Positions 23,719 through 26,191 of a stretch of 26,191 bases of DNA are shown here, in pieces. Every line of letters starts with the position of its first letter. Position 1 is the stretch's first letter. The notes beneath the pieces are model-generated. The model did no database searches. It saw only the letters and a program-made list of their open reading frames with translations, and was not told the DNA's origin. The translations under genes were made by a program, and so were the position numbers. This DNA comes from CAZYPU01 sp049642705 (GTDB lineage: Bacteria > Omnitrophota > Gorgyraeia > JABMRN01 > RBG-13-46-9), in the NCBI GenBank assembly GCA_049642705.1, contig JBARPB010000023.1, positions 1 through 26,191 on the forward strand, read 5' to 3'.

Positions 23719-23792
23719 TGGGGCCACATGGACTTGAACCATGAACCCTCTGATTATGAGTCAGATGCTCTAACCAATTGAGCTATGGCCCC
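23719..23792 (-). tRNA. tRNA with CAT anticodon (elongator Met or lysidine-type Ile2), CCA not encoded
   Basis: Minus-strand cloverleaf: acceptor GGGGCCA/TGGCCCC, D-stem GCTC/GAGC, anticodon stem TCTGA/TCAGA with loop CTCATAA (CAT), T-arm CATGG-TTCAAGT-CCATG, discriminator A. The 3' flank is CTC, so CCA must be added. Initiator tRNA is unlikely, since acceptor pair 1-72 is G-C and the anticodon stem lacks the three G-C pairs. Whether C34 is lysidinylated (Ile) cannot be settled by eye. Confidence 0.93.
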
Positions 23793-23815
23793 TCTACTTT
23801 GAATTTCTACCTGCT

Positions 23816-23878
23816 GGGGCCAATCTCGCCGTAGCACACCTTCTATGAGTTTCTCCACCGGCGTAGGCGGATGGCCCC
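23816..23878 (-). other. Acceptor-stem-like hairpin in the tRNA-Met leader
   Basis: On the minus strand GGGGCCA (23878-23872) pairs with TGGCCCC (23822-23816), followed by A. This is exactly the 7-bp acceptor stem and discriminator of the tRNA 23 bases downstream. The 49-base interior contains CCGCC/GGCG pairings and ACTCATAG, but not a normal D- or T-arm. It begins about 11 bases after the TATAAT box of the tRNA promoter, so it would be transcribed as its leader. Confidence 0.6.
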
Positions 23879-23889
23879 GAGCGCCAACA

Positions 23890-23917
23890 ATTATATCACA
23901 CCAGCCTAGAATTGCAA
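23890..23917 (-). promoter_or_regulatory. Promoter of tRNA-Met/Ile2
   Basis: Minus strand: TTGCAA (23917-23912), 16-bp spacer, perfect TATAAT (23895-23890). Divergent from, and built like, the tRNA-Val promoter. Confidence 0.65.
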
Positions 23918-23935
23918 GTACCCAATTTACACATC

Positions 23936-23963
23936 TTGCAATTTAACTTAATTATGGTATAAT
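23936..23963 (+). promoter_or_regulatory. Promoter of tRNA-Val
   Basis: TTGCAA (23936-23941), 16-bp spacer, perfect TATAAT (23958-23963). It gives a leader of about 80 nt before tRNA-Val, holding two hairpins. Confidence 0.65.
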
Positions 23964-23994
23964 GCTTCGTTTATAGGGCACGGAATGCTCCCTC

Positions 23995-24048
23995 GGTTTC
24001 TCCCATAGGGTCGAAACCTCGGGACGAAATTTTAAGGCAAAAATTTCG
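23995..24048 (+). other. Leader hairpins abutting tRNA-Val
   Basis: GGTTTC (23995-24000) pairs with GAAACC (24013-24018). CGAAATTTT (24025-24033), loop AAGGCA, AAAATTTCG (24040-24048) is a perfect 9-bp hairpin ending at the base before tRNA-Val. The arrangement (outer hairpin, CCTC[AG]GGA, A/T hairpin, tRNA) repeats that upstream of tRNA-Ala. Confidence 0.65.
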
Positions 24049-24125
24049 GGGCACATGGCTTAGCTGGTTAAAGCGCTGCCCTCACATGGCAGAGATCGAA
24101 GGTTCGAATCCTTCTGTGCCCACCA
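24049..24125 (+). tRNA. tRNA-Val(CAC), CCA encoded
   Basis: Complete cloverleaf: acceptor GGGCACA/TGTGCCC, D-stem GCTT/AAGC, anticodon stem CTGCC/GGCAG with loop CTCACAT (anticodon CAC, reading GTG), T-arm GAAGG-TTCGAAT-CCTTC, discriminator A and encoded CCA. Confidence 0.96.
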
Positions 24126-24146
24126 AATTTGCCTTCGGCAAATTTG
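24124..24146 (+). other. Hairpin starting in the tRNA-Val CCA end
   Basis: CAAATTTGCC (24124-24133), TTC, GGCAAATTTG (24137-24146) is a perfect 10-bp stem that uses the last two bases of the CCA. No T-run follows (TCCCGAG), so it is more likely a processing or palindromic repeat signal than a strong terminator. A second imperfect hairpin TCCCGAGCGAAGCGAGGGA follows at about 24147-24165. Confidence 0.5.
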
Positions 24147-24188
24147 TCCCGAGCGAAGCGAGGGATAGGCTTAAAAGACTAAAAGCGG

Positions 24189-24908
24189 ATGACCGAAATA
24201 GCAATGATAGATACGATAAAGATGCTGATAGAGCTCCAGGAGCTTGATAGCGCCATATTTGACAACAAGAGACTACTGGACGGAATTCCGGAAAGGATAA
24301 AGGAACTGGATAGAATACTGGAGGAAAAATCCGCGAAGCTTAAAACCCTGGAGGAAGAGTCGAAGAAACTGCAGGTAAGCCACAAGGAAAAAGAAGTGGA
24401 ACTAAAAACAAAAGAAGATACCATAAAAAAACACCAGGCGCAGCTTTACCAGATAAAGACGAACAAGGAATACGCGGCGCTCGAAAAGGAAATAGGGAGC
24501 GCAAAGGCCGACGGCTCTCTCCTGGAGGAGGAGATCATTAACCTTCTTGACCGGATAGACGAAATCAAGAAAAATATTGCAAAAGAAAGAGAACTACTCG
24601 AAGAAGAAAAAAAGAAAACGGATGAGGAGAAAAAGAAAATAGAAAGCGAAAAGAAAACGTCAGAATCGGAATACAATGATTTAAACAGTAAGCGCAAAGA
24701 ATTCACGTCCAAGATAGATAAAGCCGTATTATCAAAATACGAAAGAATATTGCATAACAAAGACGGCCTTGCGATGGTCCCGATAGTGGACGATGCCTGC
24801 GGCGGCTGCAACATGAATTTGCCGCCACAGGTAATAAACGAAGCAAAATTAAAAAAGGACCTTACCGTCTGCGGCAATTGCGCGAGGATCCTTTACGCAA
24901 AAGATTAA
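24189..24908 (+). CDS. Coiled-coil protein with C4-type zinc ribbon (CT398/CdsZ-like)
   Basis: This 239-residue protein has a long antiparallel coiled coil (residues about 10-185, rich in E, K and L heptads) followed by a C-terminal C4 zinc ribbon: C204-GG-C207 and C228-GN-C231, in the family pattern DDACGGCNMNLPPQ...VCGNCARILY. Such proteins are widespread in bacteria; proposed roles concern nucleic acid or envelope processes and are unsettled. The start may be ATG 24189 or ATG 24204; neither has a clear ribosome site. It directly precedes an RNase H gene and rnpB, a neighbourhood concerned with RNA. Confidence 0.88.
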   Translation: MTEIAMIDTIKMLIELQELDSAIFDNKRLLDGIPERIKELDRILEEKSAKLKTLEEESKKLQVSHKEKEVELKTKEDTIKKHQAQLYQIKTNKEYAALEKEIGSAKADGSLLEEEIINLLDRIDEIKKNIAKERELLEEEKKKTDEEKKKIESEKKTSESEYNDLNSKRKEFTSKIDKAVLSKYERILHNKDGLAMVPIVDDACGGCNMNLPPQVINEAKLKKDLTVCGNCARILYAKD

Positions 24909-24913
24909 ATCAG

Positions 24914-25324
24914 ATGAAAAAAGTTTCGCTATACGTAGACGGCGGCTCAAGGGGAAACCCGGGCCCCGCAGGCATCGGTGTTATAGCACTGGACAGCAAG
25001 GGGAAAAAACTTAAAGAGTTTAACAAATACATAGGTATTACGACAAACAATATCGCCGAATATAATGCGGTGATATACGGTTTACAGGAAGCGCTGATCG
25101 AAAAGGCGGATGAAATCGAGCTCAATCTGGACAGCGAGTTAGTGGCCCAGCAGCTAAAAGGGGAATACAGGGTAAAAAATCCGAGTATCAAACCGTTATT
25201 CGAACAGGCGCTCCATCTTCTCTCGGGATTCAAAAAATTTACTATAAAGCATATACCAAGGGAGAAGAATAAAGAAGCCGATAAGCTCGTTAATAAGGCG
25301 ATAAACTTAGGCGGGTTGTTATAA
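24914..25324 (+). CDS. Ribonuclease HI family protein
   Basis: This 136-residue enzyme cuts the RNA strand of RNA-DNA hybrids. The metal-binding residues are all seen: D9 (YVDGGSRGNPGPAG), E49 (NNIAEYNAVIYGL), D73 (LNLDSELV) and D123 (REKNKEADKLVNKA). The short form without the basic protrusion helix is like the YpdQ/archaeal-type RNase HI. ATG at 24914 is preferred because upstream in-frame codons overlap the zinc-ribbon gene's Cys-rich end and the protein then begins at the first beta strand (MKKVSLYVDGG). The stop codon TAA is part of the TATAAT box before rnpB. Confidence 0.92.
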   Translation: MKKVSLYVDGGSRGNPGPAGIGVIALDSKGKKLKEFNKYIGITTNNIAEYNAVIYGLQEALIEKADEIELNLDSELVAQQLKGEYRVKNPSIKPLFEQALHLLSGFKKFTIKHIPREKNKEADKLVNKAINLGGLL

Positions 25325-25325
25325 T
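25320..25325 (+). promoter_or_regulatory. -10 box for rnpB, overlapping the RNase H stop
   Basis: TATAAT at 25320-25325 lies 16 bases before the 5' end of the RNase P RNA. No good -35 box is seen at the proper distance, so the promoter is only partly supported. Confidence 0.45.
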
Positions 25326-25439
25326 CATTCGCTCATTGAAAGCAGAGTAGGTCGGGTGGCCGCCTCGCCATTTTGAAAAAAATGGCTGGGAGGAAAGTCC
25401 GAGCTCCGGAGAGCAGCGTAGCGGCTAACAGCCGTCCAC

Positions 25440-25460
25440 CCTGCCTGCCGGCAAGGCAGG
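25440..25460. repeat. GC palindrome in rnpB
   Basis: CCTGCC (25440-25445) and GGCAGG (25455-25460) enclose TGCCGGCA, itself a palindrome. The same CCTGCC/GGCAGG core forms the hairpin at 21437-21453. Confidence 0.55.
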
Positions 25461-25549
25461 CGAAAGGTGAGGATTTCCCTTGCAGCGCTAACGCGCCGTT
25501 CGGGACGATTGCTAACGAAAGTTGGCCAATCGAGAGCAACAGAGACGAG

Positions 25550-25593
25550 CCCCCCACCACTTTCTTGCGAATGCATTAGAAAGTGGTGGGGGG
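25550..25593. repeat. CCCCCACCACTTT palindrome in rnpB, copy 1
   Basis: A 16-bp perfect inverted repeat (25550-25565 with 25578-25593, CCCCCCACCACTTTCT and complement), 12-base loop, placed where a peripheral helix of the P12-P14 region would be. Confidence 0.75.
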
Positions 25594-25659
25594 GTGAAAC
25601 GGGCAATCTCTACGTGGAGCAAGGCCAAACAGATCCCGATTAAGGAACTGCTCGTTCTT

Positions 25660-25714
25660 CCCCCACCACTTTTAATGCACTTAGAAAAAACTAGCGCATC
25701 AAAAGTGGTGGGGG
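25660..25714. repeat. CCCCCACCACTTT palindrome in rnpB, copy 2
   Basis: A 14-bp perfect inverted repeat (25660-25673 with 25701-25714, CCCCCACCACTTTT and complement), with an inner ATGC/GCAT pair, at the tip of the P16/P17-type arm enclosed by CCCGAT/ATCGGG. The outer arms share CCCCCACCACTTT with copy 1, while the loops differ. Confidence 0.75.
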
Positions 25715-25793
25715 ATCGGGAAGGGTAGGCTGCACGAGGCTGCCAGCAATGGCAGTCCCAGATAGATGGTCACCGGGTGAGGTTGGTTCGGAG

Positions 25794-25870
25794 ATCCTTC
25801 GGCACCTTTGGTGCCTCAGGATAAATTCGGCCAAATAACTTATGTCGGCTTTACAGCCTCCATAAGTTAT
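25794..25870. repeat. Two extra hairpins in the P19 region of rnpB
   Basis: ATCCTTCGGCACC (25794-25806) pairs with GGTGCCTCAGGAT (25810-25822, one or two mismatches); it belongs to the family seen upstream of tRNA-Ala. ATAACTTATG (25835-25844) pairs perfectly with CATAAGTTAT (25861-25870). Both lie between TGAGG and CCTCA, which look like the P19 base. Confidence 0.7.
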
Positions 25871-26025
25871 GGCCTCATTTACAGAACTCGGCTTATAGAC
25901 CTACTCTGCTTTTTCTTCTAACACCCTGTATTTCCAATACCTTGCGACGGAAAGAGGTCCGGCGCACCATATATGGTATGGTTTCCCCGCCCCCGAAAAC
26001 CCACAAAAAAGTTAGAAATTTCGTC

Positions 26026-26054
26026 TTGACAAAGCAGTTTGCATGGTGTATATT
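26026..26054 (+). promoter_or_regulatory. Promoter of mraZ (start of the division and cell wall cluster)
   Basis: TTGACA (26026-26031), 17-bp spacer, TATATT (26049-26054). The 25911-26025 stretch before it holds the rnpB T-run and a 12-bp perfect palindrome ACCATATATGGT (25966-25977), which could be an operator; nothing else is seen there. Confidence 0.75.
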
Positions 26055-26058
26055 TGTT

Positions 26059-26090
26059 AGTGGAAAGTGGTTTAAAGTGGAGGAAAGTGG
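26059..26090 (+). promoter_or_regulatory. MraZ operator: AAAGTGG repeated every 10 bp
   Basis: AAAGTGG occurs at 26064-26070, 26074-26080 and 26084-26090, exactly 10 bp apart, with a further AGTGG at 26059-26063. MraZ proteins bind direct repeats of this type upstream of their own gene, so autoregulation is expected. The boxes begin at about the transcription start and extend through the leader. Confidence 0.85.
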
Positions 26091-26098
26091 TGAAATAA

Positions 26099-26191
26099 AT
26101 GTTCTACGGCGAACATGAACACAAGCTTGATAAAAAGGGCAGAATCATAATCCCCTCGAAATTCCGCGAGGTCAGCAAGGAGAACTACATC
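26099..26191 (+). CDS. mraZ: MraZ transcriptional regulator (3' end outside window)
   Basis: The first 31 codons are visible: MFYGEHEHKLDKKGRIIIPSK and on to FREVSKENYI, the first AbrB-like half of MraZ with the family signature DxKGRIxIPxKFR. MraZ is a DNA-binding ring protein that controls the division and cell wall (dcw) cluster, usually as its first gene. The operator of AAAGTGG repeats sits just upstream, which confirms the call. No good Shine-Dalgarno sequence is seen close to the ATG; GGAGG at 26079 is about 15 bases away and overlaps the operator. Confidence 0.95.
   Translation, partial: MFYGEHEHKLDKKGRIIIPSKFREVSKENYI

Larger units (their letters stand above)
25341..25910 (+). ncRNA. 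rnpB: RNase P RNA, type A-like, enlarged by palindromic inserts
   Basis: This is the catalytic RNA of RNase P, which cuts tRNA 5' leaders. Helix P1 is perfect: AGCAGAGTAGGTC (25341-25353) with GACCTACTCTGCT (25898-25910), followed by a TTTTCTT run as terminator. Conserved core segments are present in order: GAGGAAAGTCCG (about 25390), GCAACAGAGA (25536), GAAAC...GTGGAGCAAGGCCAAACAG (25596-25632), GGGTAGGCTGC (25723), and ACAGAACTCGGCTTATAG (25881). The length is about 570 nt against roughly 350-400 for usual type A RNAs. The excess lies in peripheral helices: 25440-25460, 25550-25593, 25660-25714, 25794-25822 and 25835-25870. Small open frames over this RNA are not genes. Confidence 0.95.

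Noticed and set aside
23552..23737. Small plus-strand open frame of 61 codons
   Set aside because: It crosses two perfect palindromes, the tRNA-Met terminator and the tRNA 3' end, and its composition is unlike a protein.
23816..23878. A second complete tRNA gene
   Set aside because: Only the acceptor-like stem is present; D-arm, T-arm and a proper anticodon stem are missing.
25325..25728. Several open frames on both strands of 60-90 codons
   Set aside because: They lie wholly on the RNase P RNA; the conserved rnpB core and P1 stem explain this sequence.

Overview
The window reads as a stretch of a Gram-negative, uncultured-type bacterial chromosome that uses the standard genetic code (TGA as stop; ATG, GTG and TTG starts). 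Gene content fits best with a candidate-phylum lineage such as Omnitrophota: a TPR/ExbB/ExbD/TonB operon, a dnaG-rpoD pair followed by lineage-specific small envelope proteins, a zinc-ribbon protein, RNase H, rnpB and mraZ in a row, and many short palindromic repeats. The phylum is an inference; no rRNA gene is present.

Layout. Positions 1-2431 hold the 3' part of uvrA, whose stop codon lies inside a large inverted-repeat element (2429-2684). A second palindrome follows (2703-2821), then a sigma70-like promoter. The 2876-7874 operon encodes a large periplasmic TPR protein, a TolQ/ExbB-TolR/ExbD motor, a TonB-like protein, a membrane zinc ribbon, a winged-helix protein and an unknown small protein. 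Next come a histone-deacetylase-family hydrolase, a possibly exported SagB-type nitroreductase and a membrane GAF-GGDEF diguanylate cyclase (7910-11375). After tRNA-Ala(CGC) there is a fused, apparently exported MEMO-AMMECR1 protein, rsmE and mtaB. A strong promoter then starts the cvpA, NIF3-like, dnaG, rpoD, methyltransferase run, followed by four small secreted or membrane proteins of unknown function (up to 22174). A GT87-type membrane glycosyltransferase is convergent on the minus strand.

The last part is rich in RNA: tRNA-Met/Ile2(CAT) on the minus strand and tRNA-Val(CAC) on the plus strand from mirror-image promoters, then a coiled-coil zinc-ribbon protein, RNase HI, an enlarged RNase P RNA (about 570 nt), and the start of mraZ (cell-division cluster) with its MraZ operator.

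The most unusual theme is not one gene but several families of short palindromic repeats that have entered functional sequence. One family (GGGGACAGGTCTC) forms the 3' end of the TPR gene and lies in frame inside mtaB. Another (CCCCCACCACTTT) occurs twice inside rnpB. A CCTTCGGCA...TGCCTCAGGAT hairpin occurs both in rnpB and upstream of tRNA-Ala. A/T hairpins directly abut two tRNA genes, and a tRNA-acceptor-like stem sits in the tRNA-Met leader. All of these were read by eye; folding and database searches were not possible.
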